A program made the translations under genes and the position numbers. This document shows positions 1-11,697 of a stretch of 64,000 nt of DNA, piece by piece (positions within the stretch are counted from its first letter, which is position 1; every line of letters starts with the position of its first letter). Origin of the DNA: Acidimicrobiales bacterium (lineage in GTDB: Bacteria > Actinomycetota > Acidimicrobiia > Acidimicrobiales > GCA-2861595); NCBI GenBank assembly GCA_030448025.1, contig JAUJNQ010000001.1:58513-122512 (forward strand). The letters are read 5' to 3'. The notes under the pieces are model-generated. The model was not told the origin of the DNA. It did not search any database and worked only from the letters and a program-made list of their open reading frames with translations.

Positions 1-1952
<1,952 letters not shown>

Positions 1953-1956
<4 letters not shown>

Positions 1957-2603
1957 CGACGACCGGGTCGTCGGTGAGCACGCCGCTGGAGCCGGCCCCC
2001 GCCACGGTGGAGGTTTCGCAGCCCGAGAGCTCGGCGAAGAGTCGGTCCCGAACGGGCCAACCCCGAACCGCACTCTGGGCTGCGCTCGTCGTAGGTCTCA
2101 CACTTCTCCTCCTCATCGGCGTCCTCGCCACCCGCAAGTCTGCGACCAGCGCCGTTGCCCCGAGCCAGCTCATCGGCCGGCCCGCCCCCGACATCGAGGG
2201 CCCCGTCATCGAGGGAGGCCTGGCGGGGACCACTATGCGGCTCTCCGATCTACGGGGTCGGTGGGTGGTGGTCAACTTCTTCGCCACATGGTGTGTCCCG
2301 TGCGTGCGAGAGCACCCCGAGCTGGCCCGCTTCAGTCAGAGCCATCCCCCCGCGCAGGCGCAGGTGCTGGCCGTGGTCTATGACGACCAGCCCGCCGACG
2401 TAAGGCGGTTCTTCGCCCAACGGGGTGGGAGCTGGCCGGTGGTCGACGACCCCGGCAGCAAGGTGGACTATGGCGTACGAGGGATACCCGAGTCCTTCCT
2501 CGTGGCGCCCGACGGCACCGTGCGCAGCCGCATCATCGGCGGCGTGACGGCGGCAGGCCTGGACTCCCTGCTCCGCCAGGCCGGGGCAACCCCGCCGGGG
2601 TGA
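1953..2603 (+). CDS. ccmG: Membrane-anchored thioredoxin-like protein CcmG (TlpA/ResA/DsbE family)
   Basis: 216 residues. A cytoplasmic N-terminus of about 45 residues is followed by one membrane helix (ALVVGLTLLLLIGVLA) and an exported TlpA-like thioredoxin domain. The redox motif WCVPC places the cysteines at residues 114 and 117, and the expected cis-proline loop GIPESFLV is present near the C-terminus. In system I this protein reduces the heme-binding CXXCH cysteines, passing electrons to CcmH or apocytochrome. It overlaps ccmF by 4 bases and ccmH by 4 bases, so it belongs to one tightly coupled operon. The fold is certain; assignment as CcmG rather than another TlpA rests on context. Confidence 0.9.
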
Positions 2604-3058
2604 GCGTGCGACGGTCCTGGCTGCCCTACCTGGTGTTGTGCCCCCTGTTGATGGCCGCCCTCGTCGTGGGGTCCCGAGGCGGCGGCGGGCCGGTGACCCC
2701 CGAGCAGCGGGTGGAGCGGATCACCCGCCAAGTGCGCTGCCCCACCTGTGAGAGCCAGTCGGTGGCCGATTCGCGGGCGCCGGCTTCGGAGGCCATCGGC
2801 GAGGAGGTCCGCCGGCGGGTTGACAACGGGGAGCGGGACGCCGACATCATCTCGTTCCTCGTCAGCCGCTACGGCAAGGACATCGTGTTGAAGCCGGAGG
2901 CGAAGGGAGTGACCGGCCTGGTGTGGGCCCTGCCCCTGGCGGCGGCGGCGTGCGCCCTGGTCGGGCTGGGCTTCGCCTTTCGCCGGTGGCGGGCCCGGCC
3001 TCCGGCCAAGGTGTCCCTGGAGGACCGGGCATTGGTGGCCGAGCGCGGGGGCGGATGA
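2600..3058 (+). CDS. ccmH: Cytochrome c biogenesis protein CcmH (CcmH/NrfF/CycL family)
   Basis: 152 residues starting at GTG. An N-terminal membrane helix (LPYLVLCPLLMAALVVG) is followed by a small three-helix redox domain carrying the family motif VRCPTCESQSVADS, then a second helix (GLVWALPLAAAACALVGLGF) and a short basic tail. The two cysteines of RCPTC would be reduced by CcmG and used to prepare the apocytochrome for heme attachment by CcmF. The length and helix-domain-helix layout match the NrfF/CcmH family. It overlaps both neighbours by four bases, which implies translational coupling across the cluster. Confidence 0.92.
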   Translation: MSVRRSWLPYLVLCPLLMAALVVGSRGGGGPVTPEQRVERITRQVRCPTCESQSVADSRAPASEAIGEEVRRRVDNGERDADIISFLVSRYGKDIVLKPEAKGVTGLVWALPLAAAACALVGLGFAFRRWRARPPAKVSLEDRALVAERGGG

Positions 3059-3890
3059 GGTCCGCCGTCGAGGGCCGGTCCCTCGCTGAGCTGGAGGAGG
3101 AGCGCGACCACCTCCTTCGGTCGCTGGAGGATCTCGATCGGGAGCTGGCCCAAGGCGACATCGGGGAAGCGGACTACGACGCCTTGAAGGAGGACTACAC
3201 CGTCCGCACCGCAGCGGTGCTCCGGGCCATCAAGGACGCCAGGCTCATCAGGGCCGGCCGGGCGGAGGCGTCAGCGACGGCATCAGGGGCAGCCAGCGGA
3301 GGTGGTGCCCACGTCTTCCCGAAGCGGGGACGGATGGCCGTGGCTGCCCTGGTGGTGGCCGCCCTCGTGGCCGTGGCCGGTGCGATGGTCTTCGGTTCGG
3401 CCGAGGATCGCCAGCCCGGGGAGGCCGCCACCGGGGACATCGCCGCCACTGGTCCCACGGGTGACGTGGCTCGAAGCCTGGAGACGGCTCGTCAACTCCG
3501 GGAGCAGGGCCAGACCCTTGCCGCCATCAGGCTCTACGACGAGATCCTCGACCGGGATCGCGAACCAGCCCGAGGCTCTGGCCTACCGGGGCTGGCTGGT
3601 GCGCCAAGCCGGGGCCCAGGCCGGAAACGCCAGCTGGTGGACAAGGGCCTCGAGTACGTCAACCGGGCGGTGGCCGCCGACCCCTCGTACCCCTGGGCCC
3701 ACTTCTTCCGGGGCCTGATCCTCTATGAGGACAAGCGCGACCCCGCTGCCGCCGTTCCCGAGCTGCGAGCCTTCCTGGATGCCGGGCCGCCCCCGCCATG
3801 GTGGGCCCTGTCCAGGAGGTGCTCCGCCAGGCGGAGGCGGAGGTGGCCCGTGCCCGGGCCGAGGCCGCGCCCCGGGGTCCACCCCGATAG
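3055..3890 (+). CDS. CcmI-like TPR cytochrome c maturation protein, interrupted by frame slips
   Basis: Starts at the ATGA overlap with ccmH. The first 60 residues form a coiled coil (LAELEEERDHLLRSLEDLDR), a typical CcmI N-terminus. A membrane helix (VAALVVAALVAVAGAMVFG) and then tetratricopeptide-type helices follow. The TPR part cannot be read in one frame: after LYDEILDRD it continues as NQPEALAYRGWLVRQAGAQ in the second frame (about 3558-3630), returns to the first frame with LVDKGLEYVNRAVAADP, then shifts again near 3790 to end ...VLRQAEAEVARARAEAAP at the TAG at 3888. Because recognisable TPR sequence crosses every slip, sequencing error is more likely than a dead gene. CcmI chaperones apocytochrome c to the heme lyase. 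Confidence 0.75.
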
Positions 3891-3967
3891 TCGAGCGAGC
3901 ATCGTCCCCGAGCCTCGATGTCAAGTCGAGGGTGAGGGTGAGGGGTCAAGTCCCAAGAATTGCTGGC

Positions 3968-3986
3968 TGACCGCCCTGCGCGGTCA
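3968..3986 (+). terminator. Hairpin between the ccm genes and the repeat-protein gene
   Basis: A perfect 7-bp stem (TGACCGC / GCGGTCA) with a 5-base loop sits in the 160-base gap between ccmI and the next gene. It lacks a T-tract. It could end the ccm transcript or be part of a structured leader of the large surface-protein gene. Nothing else recognisable lies in the gap. Confidence 0.3.
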
Positions 3987-4051
3987 AGGACCGGCCCTGG
4001 CAGGTCGAAGGTCAGGAGACGACGCCTGGATGCGTTGGCGTCCCACGACCC

Positions 4052-7000
4052 ATGAGAACTCACAGCCTTCACCTAGCCCGCCGGGCTCGGGCCGCTCTGG
4101 CTCTGGCCCTTCTGGTGGCGACGACCACCGTCATCGTGTGCGCGCCCCGCCGCAGCCGCCGCCGGTGACATCAGCACCATCGCCGGAAACGGGACTGAGG
4201 GATCGGGCGGCGACGGGGGCCAGCGACGTCGGCCCAGCTCGACAACCCGGACGACGTGGCCTTGGACGGAGCCGGCAACCTCTACATCGCCGACCGGCTC
4301 AACCGCAAGGTGCGCAAGGTCAGCCCGGACGGTGTAATCACCACCTTCGCCGGCAACGGCACCGTTGGGTCGACCGGCGATGGCGGGCCGGCCACCTCGG
4401 CGCAGATATCGGCGCCCGCCGCCGTGGCCATAGGCGCGGTGGGCAACGTCTACATCGCCAACGTCGACTCCGGCAGCAGCAATGTCCGCAGGGTGGACAC
4501 GTCCGGGACCATCACCACCGTGGCAGGCAGCGGCGGGGCCGGGTACAGCGGGGATGACGGCCCGGCCACGCTGGCCCAGCTCAACGGGCCGAGGGGGCTC
4601 GCCGTCGGCGCGGCCGGCAACCTCTACATCGCGGACACCGGCAACCACCGGATCCGCCGGGTCGATCCGTCGGGCATCATCACCACCGTCGCCGGTTCTA
4701 ATGGCCAGGGTTTCGGTGGTGACGACGGACCGGCCGCGTTGGCCCAGCTCAACAGCCCGTTCGGCCTGGCTATCGGCTCCGGCGGCAGTCTCTACATCGC
4801 AGACAGCGGCAACAATCGAATCCGCCGGATCAACACCTCGGGCATCATCAGCACCTTCGCCGGCACCGGTGTTGCGGGCTCAACCGGTGACGGCGGACCG
4901 GCCACCTTGGCCACGCTCAGAGTTCCCAAAGGCGTCGGTGTCGACGGCGGCGGCAACGTCTACATCGGCGACTCCGTAAACCACAAGATCCGCAGGGTCG
5001 ACACGTCGGGCATCATCACCACCTTCGCCGGAACAGGTATGCCCGGATTCAGCGGTGACGGTGGTCCGGCTACCGCGGCCAGGCTGTTTGGGCCGCAGGG
5101 AGTGGCCATCGACTCGACGGGCAACGTGTTCTTCGCCGACACCTCGAACGACCGTGTCCGCATGGTCGCCGGACCACCGCCACCGCCGCCGACTGTCACC
5201 GCCACGACGCCGGCCTCGCCTGCCAACGACAACGCTCCCCTTGTGTGGGGCACAGCGGCCGCGGGCGGCACCGTGCGAATCTACACCGACGCCACCTGCA
5301 CGTCGCCCGTGGCAGGCTCAGGTTCGGCCGCAACCTTCGCCTCCCCAGGCATCACCGTGGCAGTGGCCGACAACACCACCACCACCTTCTTTGCCACGGC
5401 CACCAGCGCCTTCAACAACACGTCCGCCTGCTCCAGCTCTTCGGTCACCTACGTCGAAGACTCCGTAGCCCCGCCCGCCGCCGCCGTGACCGCCCCGTCA
5501 CCCAACCCCGGTTCCGACACCACGCCCACGTGGTCCTTCTCGGGCGAGGCGGGCACCACCTTCGAGTGCCAGCTGGCTCGCGGGGCCACGGTCGTGTCTG
5601 GCCTCTCCGCCTGCTCGAACCCGAAGACCTACGACCTGGCCGCCCAGCCCGACGGCACCTACACCTTTTCGGTTCGCCAGCGTGACGCGGCCGGGAACAC
5701 CGGGGTCTTCGTGAGCTCGGACTACACCGTGGATCGCACCGCGCCCGCAGTTCCGACTGTCACCTCGGGGCCGGGGCCGACGGGATCGGACGTAAGCCCC
5801 ACATGGGAGTTCACCGGCGAGGCGGGGGCCACCTTCGAGTGCCAGCTCAGCTCCGGCGCCACCGTCATCTCGGCCTTCGCCGCCTGTACCAGCCCACAGG
5901 GCTATGACCTGAGCTCGCAGCCCGACGGCACCTACACCTTCTCGGTGCGCCAGAGCGACGCCGCCGCCAACACCTCAGCCGCTGCCGCAGTGAATTACGA
6001 CTTGGACCGCACCGCCCCATCAGAACCAACCGTCGACACGGGTCCCGGCCCAGCCGGCTCTGACGCCACCCCCAGCTGGTCCTTCACCGGCGAGGCCGGA
6101 GCGACGTTCGAATGCCAGCTCACCAACGGTGCCACAGTGATCTCTGCTCTAAGCGCCTGCACCAGTCCACACACCTATGACCTCGGCGCCGAGGCCGACG
6201 GTGAGTACACCTTTTCCGTGCGCCAGGTCGATTCGGGTGGCAACCCAGGAGCCTTCGCCACCTCCGACTACGCCCTCGACCGCTCGACGCCGGCGCCGCC
6301 CACCATCACCTCCGGTCCGGGGCCACAGGCAACAACGCCAACCCGGCGTGGTCCTTCACCGGCGAGGCGGGGGCGGGCTTCGAGTGCCAGCTGAGCTCCG
6401 GCGCCACCGTGGTGGCAGCCCCGGGGCCGTGCACCAGCCCCAAGGCCTACGACCTCTCGGCCCTGCCCGACGCCACGTACACCTTCTCGGTGCGCCAGAT
6501 GGACGCCGCGGGCAACGCCAGCGCCGCCGCCACCAGCGCACTACACCCTCAGCGCCGCCGGGGCATCCCGGCGACGCCGCTCATCACTTCAGGTCCCGGG
6601 GCCAGCGGCTCCAACGCCAACCCCATTTGGTCCTTCACCGGCGAGGTCGGGGCCGCCTTCGAATGCCAGCTGAGCTCCGGCGCCACCATCGTCTCGCCCT
6701 TCGGGCCCTGCTCGAGCCCCCGCAGCTACGACCTCTCGACCGAGGCCGACGCCACCTACACCTTCTCGGTGCGCCAGCGCGACACAGCGGGCAACGCCAG
6801 CGCCGCCGCCACCAGCGACTACACCCTCGACCGCTCTGCCCCTGCTGCTCCCGTCATCACCGCCGGCCCGGGCGTCATGGCCTCCAACGCCAACCCCACG
6901 TGGTCCTTCACCGGCGAGGTCGGGGCCGCCTTCGAATGCCGGCTGAGCTCCGGCGCCACGGAGATCTCCGCCTTCGAGCCGTGCACCAGTCCGAAGGCCT

Positions 7001-9932
7001 ACGACCTCTCGAACCAGGCCGACGCCACCTACACCTTCTCGGTGCGCCAGCGCGACACAGCCGGCAATACCAGCGCCGCCGCCACCTCCGACTACACCCT
7101 GGACCGCTCTGCCCCCACGCCGCCCACCATCACTGCAGGTCCCGGGGCCAGCGGCTCCAACGCCAACCCCACGTGGTCCTTCACCGGCGAGCCCGGGGCC
7201 GCCTTCGAGTGCCGGCTCAACTCCGGCGCCACGGAGATCTCCGCCTTCGGGGCGTGCACCAGCCCCAAGGCCTACGACCTCTCCGCCCAGCCCGACGCCA
7301 CCTACACCTTCTCGGTGCGCCAGCGCGACGCCGCCGGCAACACCAGCGCCGCCGCCACCAGCGACTACATCCTCGACCGCTCTGCTCCCACGTCACCCAC
7401 CATCACCTCCGGCCCCGGCGCCGCCGGTCCAACGCCAACCCGGCGTGGTCCTTCACCGGCGAGGCCGGTGTGATCTTCGAGTGCCGGCTCAGCTCCGGCG
7501 CCACGGAGATCTCCGCCTTCGGGCCGTGCACCAGTCCCAAGGCCTACGACCTGTCGACCCAGCCCGACGGGACCTACACGTTCTCGGTGCGCCAGCGCGA
7601 CGCCGCCGGCAACACCAGCGCCGCCGCCACCAGCGACTACACCCTCGACCGCTCTGCCCCCACGCCGCCCACCATCACCTCCGGTCCCGGCGCCACGGCC
7701 ACCAACGCCAACCCACGTGGTCCTTCACGTGGTCCTTCAGTGCCGGCTCAGCTCCGGTGCCGATCTCCGCCTTCGGGCCGTGCACCAGCCCCAAGGCCTA
7801 TGACCTCCGGTGCCGACGCCACCTACGCCTTCGGTGCTTTGCGCCAGTCCCAGGGCCTACGACCTGTCCGCCCATCCCGACGGCTCCCACCTACACCATC
7901 GCCTCCGGCCCCGGCGCCACGGGCAACAACGCCAACACCAGGGCCTTCACCCGAGAGGCCGGCTACACCCTTCGAGTGCTCTGCGAGCCAGCGGTCCGAG
8001 CCCGTGCACCAGCCCGCCGCCCTCCGACTCGGCCCTCGACCGCTCGGTGCCGGCCCACGCCGCGCCACCATGGACCTCCGGTCCCGGCGCCACGGCCACC
8101 AACGCCAACCCGGCGTGGTCCTTCACCGGCGAGGCCGGTGCCGCCTTCGAGTGCCGGCTCAACTCCGGCGCCACGGAGATCTCCGCCTTCGGGCGTGCAC
8201 CAGTCCCAAGGCCTACGACCTGTCGACCCAACCCGACGGGACCTACACCTTCTCGGTGCGCCAGCGCGACGCCGCCGGCAACACCAGCGCCGCCGCCACC
8301 AGCGACTACATCCTCGACCGCTCTGCCCCCACGCCGCCCACCATCACCTCCGGTCCCGGCGCCACGGCCACCAACGCCAACCCCACGTGGTCCTTCACCG
8401 GCGAGGCCGGTGCCGCCTTCGAGTGCCTGGGGCCGTGCACCGGCCCCACGGAGATCTCCGCCTTCGGGCTTTGCGCCAGCCCCAAGGCCTACGACCTCTC
8501 CGCCCAGCCCGACGCCACATACACCTTCTCAGTCCGCCAGCGGCGACGCCGCCGGCAACACCAGCGCCGCCGCCACCAGCGACTACGCCCTCGACCGCTC
8601 CCGGCTCCCACGGAGCCCACCATCACCTCTGGTCCGGGGGCCACGGCCAACAACGCCAACCCCACGTGGTCCTTCACCGGCGAGGCCGGTGCCGCCTTCG
8701 AGTGCCGCCTCAACTCCGGCGCCACGGAGATCTCCGCACCATCTCCGTGCACCAGCCCTGCCACCTACGACCTGTCCGCCCAACCCGACGGCACCTACAC
8801 CTTCTCGGTTCGCCAGCGCGACGCGGCCGGCAACACCGGCGCCGCCGCCACGTCGGACTACACGCTGGACCGTGAGGCCCCGATGGCTCCTGCGGTGACG
8901 GCGCCCGTGCCCAACCCGGGCAACGACAGCACGCCTTCGTGGTTCTTCACCGGCGAGGCCGGGGCCGGCTTCGAGTGCCGCCTCACCTCCGGCGGCGGCG
9001 AGATCTCCGCCCTTGGCACCTGCGCAACCCCTGCCACCTATGACCTGTCTGGGCGACCCGACGGGACCTACACGCTGTGGGTGCGCCAGCGCGACGCGGC
9101 GGGCAACACCAGCGCCTTCGCCAGCGCCGACTACGACCTCGACCGCTCCCGCCCCGCTCCACCGGCGCTCGTCTCCGGGCCCGGTGCCGGTGGATCCGAC
9201 CCCACTCCCACATGGTCCTTCTCCGGGGAGGCGGGGGCCACGTTCAGCTGTGAGCTGCGACGGGAAGGCCAAGTGATCTCGCCTCCCACGCCGTGCACCA
9301 GCCCCACGTCCTATGACCTGTCCGCCCAACCCAACGGCACCTACACCCTGGTGTTGGCCCAGAGCGACGCGGCGGGCAACACCAGCACCGCCACCACGGT
9401 CGACTACGCCCTCGACCGCTCCAGCCCCCCTCCTCCGCCCCCGGGCCAGCCGACACCGAGCGGCGGGGACAGCACACCCGCCCCGCAGAAGGTGACTGGA
9501 ACCACCAGGGCCGGTTCTGCGGTTCGAACCGCGACCCCCCTTGCTGAGCCGCTCAACGCCACCACCAGCTCCAGCACCGCTGCAGACCCCCGGCCACCCG
9601 CCGTCGTGGCCACGTCCCCCCGAGAGGTGGCACCGTCGCCCCGAGAGGTGGCACCGACCGCCGCTCTGTCGAGTCCCGAGCCCCAGGCCCCGCCCCAGCA
9701 CAGCCCTCGCCGCCCAGCCGCCCCGGCCCCTGACGACGGGCCCACCGCGCTCGAGATACTGGCCGAGGTGGCGGGCAAGACGGCGTTTCCCATCATTCTC
9801 GTCCTGATCGTCGTGCTCTTCTTGGCCGTCCAGGACCGCATCGACCGAAATGACCCCAAGTTGGCGCTCGCACCGGTCCGCTCCGAGCCCTTGGACTTCA
9901 TCGATCCAATCTCCCTGCCGATAGGGAGATGA
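4052..9932 (+). CDS. Giant surface protein: signal peptide, NHL propeller, about 15 Ig-like repeats, C-terminal membrane anchor (frame-slipped)
   Basis: Begins with a signal peptide (RRARAALALALLVATTTVIV). After one extra C near 4145 and one missing base near 4230 it reads into six NHL-type repeats with the pattern ITTFAGNG...GDGGPATSAQ...NLYIADTGNHRIRRVD, a predicted six-bladed beta-propeller. A short spacer leads to about 15 copies of a 91-residue bacterial Ig-like domain (PTWSFTGEAGATFECQL...GTYTFSVRQRDAAGN). Frame changes occur near 6350 and 7430, and 7700-8200 and 8540-8600 are scrambled. The end is a Pro/Thr-rich stalk, one membrane helix (FPIILVLIVVLFLAVQ) and a short charged tail. Probably a cell-surface adhesin or envelope protein. 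Its stop overlaps the next start. Confidence 0.75.
4160..5175 (+). repeat. NHL-type repeats encoding a beta-propeller
   Basis: Six copies of about 165-175 bases encode blades of 55-58 residues with conserved GDGGPAT, NLYIAD and RIRRVD elements. NHL propellers usually bind protein or glycan ligands; no catalytic residues are evident. The copies have diverged at the codon level. Confidence 0.8.
5463..9425 (+). repeat. Tandem array of about 15 units, 273-bp period, Ig-like domains
   Basis: The unit recurs at roughly 273 bases. The landmark TGGTCCTTCACCGGCGAGG appears near 6079, 6349, 6629, 6901, 7180, 7448, 8115, 8390, 8668 and 8940. Central copies (about 6550-8870) are almost identical in DNA, while outer copies are diverged, the pattern expected from repeated unequal exchange. 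Two copies between 7700 and 8080 are shortened and jumbled, which may be real deletion or collapsed assembly. Confidence 0.9.
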
Positions 9933-11515
9933 TGCACTACGACATGGTGCCGCTAGGCGAGCGGCTGCGCTACATGCAGCTGTTCCGGCTGGTCACGGTG
10001 CTCCTTCTCCTCGTCGGCCGGCTGGTCGCGCCCGAGATCGGTCAGGCTCCCCTCGGGGGGGTGCTGCTGGCTACGGGCGCCTACACGCTGGCCTTTTCCC
10101 TCAGCGAGGCCTTGTGGCGGTTCGGCGGACGGCGGAACCTCCCGCTGTTCGGTCTGATGCTGCTCGTCGACGGTGTTTTTCTCGCCTACATGGGTTATGC
10201 GACCGGGGGAACCCTGAGCCCCGTTCGCTACCTGATCCTGGTCCACCTCATCGTGGTCACGCTCCTTGCCTCCTACCGGACCGGGCTCAAGATGGCGTTG
10301 TGGCACTCGGTACTGCTCTTCGTGGTGTTCCACGCCCAGGAGGCTGAGTTCCTCGATCCCATTGACCGGGCCTACCGGAGCCTCCCCGGCACCGACTACC
10401 AACGGCTCTCCACCTATGTGGCTGCCTTCTGGCTCGTGGCCTTGAGCACGGCGGCGTTCTCGTCGATCAACGAGCGAGAGCTTCGTCGCCGCCGGATCGA
10501 TCTCGAGTCGCTGGCCCAGATCGCCAATGCCCTCGAGAAGGTGCACAAGCCCCATGCCGTTGCCAGCGTTCTGGCCGATGGCCTGGCCGACACCTTCGAT
10601 TTCCAGCGACTCGTGGTGCTGGGAGAGCCCAAGGGCGAACCCACCCTGCTCGGGCACCGGGGCGCGGAGTCGACGGCGGCCATAGAGCCCGGCATCGACC
10701 AGTTGGTCCGCACCGCCTGGGAGAAGCGAGAGACGCTGCTCGTGAAGAGCATCGATCAGGGCCCCAATCCTCGCCTGGCCAAGTGGCTGCCCGACGCCAA
10801 GAACCTGATCGTCACTCCCTTGCTGGCCGAGGACCGGCCCATCGGCGTGGTGGTGGCGGAGCACTCGATGCGCCACGGTTCTCGCGTCGAGCAGCGGGTG
10901 GTGGCCATGGTCTCCCAGTTCTCGGCCCACGCCGCCCTGGCCCTCGACAACGCCTGGCTTCTAGAGCGGGTGCAGGAGATGGCGGAGACCGACGGGCTCA
11001 CCGGGGTGGCCAACCGTCGTACCTTCGAGGTCACCCTCGAGCTGGAGGCAACCCGGGCCTTCAGAAACGGCGACCGCCTGAGCCTGATCATGGCCGACAT
11101 CGACCACTTCAAGAAGCTCAATGACAACCACGGGCACCAGACGGGTGACGAGGTCCTTCGCACGGTGGCCTCGGCACTGCGCAACGTCTCCCGGGACTTC
11201 GACACCGTGGCCCGTTACGGCGGAGAGGAGTTCGCCGTCATCCTGCCGAACTGCTCGGAGGAGGAGGCGGTGGCCGCTGCCGAGCGTCTGCGGATGAGCG
11301 TCGCCTCCGCCGCCACCGTGGTCCCTGTGACCATCAGCCTCGGGGTTGCCACCTACCCAGTGCACGCTTCGGGCGGGACGAACCTGGTGCAGGCCGCCGA
11401 CGAAGCCCTGTACGAGTCGAAGCGAGGCGGCAGGAACCGAGTCACGCAGTCCGTGCGCAGCCTGTCCGATGCGTTCGAGTCGCCGGTCTCGGTGGCGGGC
11501 ACCAAGTCTCCGTGA
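9929..11515 (+). CDS. Membrane GAF-GGDEF diguanylate cyclase
   Basis: 528 residues. Six membrane helices occupy the first 180 residues, a GAF-like domain spans about 200-340, and a GGDEF domain covers about 350-510. The catalytic motif is GGEEF (residues 431-435) with the product-inhibition I-site RDFD correctly spaced nine residues upstream, so the enzyme should be active and feedback-controlled. It makes cyclic di-GMP from two GTP. The start ATG overlaps the stop of the giant surface protein, indicating translational coupling and suggesting a shared role in attachment or envelope behaviour. No EAL domain is present. Confidence 0.93.
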   Translation: MMHYDMVPLGERLRYMQLFRLVTVLLLLVGRLVAPEIGQAPLGGVLLATGAYTLAFSLSEALWRFGGRRNLPLFGLMLLVDGVFLAYMGYATGGTLSPVRYLILVHLIVVTLLASYRTGLKMALWHSVLLFVVFHAQEAEFLDPIDRAYRSLPGTDYQRLSTYVAAFWLVALSTAAFSSINERELRRRRIDLESLAQIANALEKVHKPHAVASVLADGLADTFDFQRLVVLGEPKGEPTLLGHRGAESTAAIEPGIDQLVRTAWEKRETLLVKSIDQGPNPRLAKWLPDAKNLIVTPLLAEDRPIGVVVAEHSMRHGSRVEQRVVAMVSQFSAHAALALDNAWLLERVQEMAETDGLTGVANRRTFEVTLELEATRAFRNGDRLSLIMADIDHFKKLNDNHGHQTGDEVLRTVASALRNVSRDFDTVARYGGEEFAVILPNCSEEEAVAAAERLRMSVASAATVVPVTISLGVATYPVHASGGTNLVQAADEALYESKRGGRNRVTQSVRSLSDAFESPVSVAGTKSP

Positions 11516-11618
11516 CCGGCTGAGTTCCGCTGGGCCGGCGCCGGTGCTGTCGTCGCCCTTCTTGCATCTCACTCACCACCTGCCCGGTGTCGAGCGCCCG
11601 GCCAGGCGCTGGCCGCCA

Positions 11619-11636
11619 GGTGAACGACCGGTGAAC
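11619..11636 (-). promoter_or_regulatory. PHO box upstream of phoR
   Basis: Two direct copies of GGTGAAC (GTTCACC on the other strand) start 11 bases apart at 11619 and 11630. Eleven-base direct repeats of GTTCACC are the actinobacterial PhoP binding unit. The site lies 62-79 bases before the phoR GTG, consistent with autoregulation. It is 18/19 identical to the site before pstS. Confidence 0.8.
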
Positions 11637-11697
11637 ATTGCCGGTGTGGCCACCCTGGTTTCCGTCTCCGATCCCCCACCCCCGTAGAGTCGTGCCC

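Noticed and set aside
5463-9425. Tandem near-identical repeats that could suggest a CRISPR array
   Set aside because: The unit is 273 bases, has no unique spacers and encodes protein domains in frame.
9521-9532. tRNA-like T-arm sequence CGGTTCGAACCG
   Set aside because: It is a short palindrome inside the Thr/Pro stalk of the repeat protein; no acceptor, D or anticodon arms are around it.
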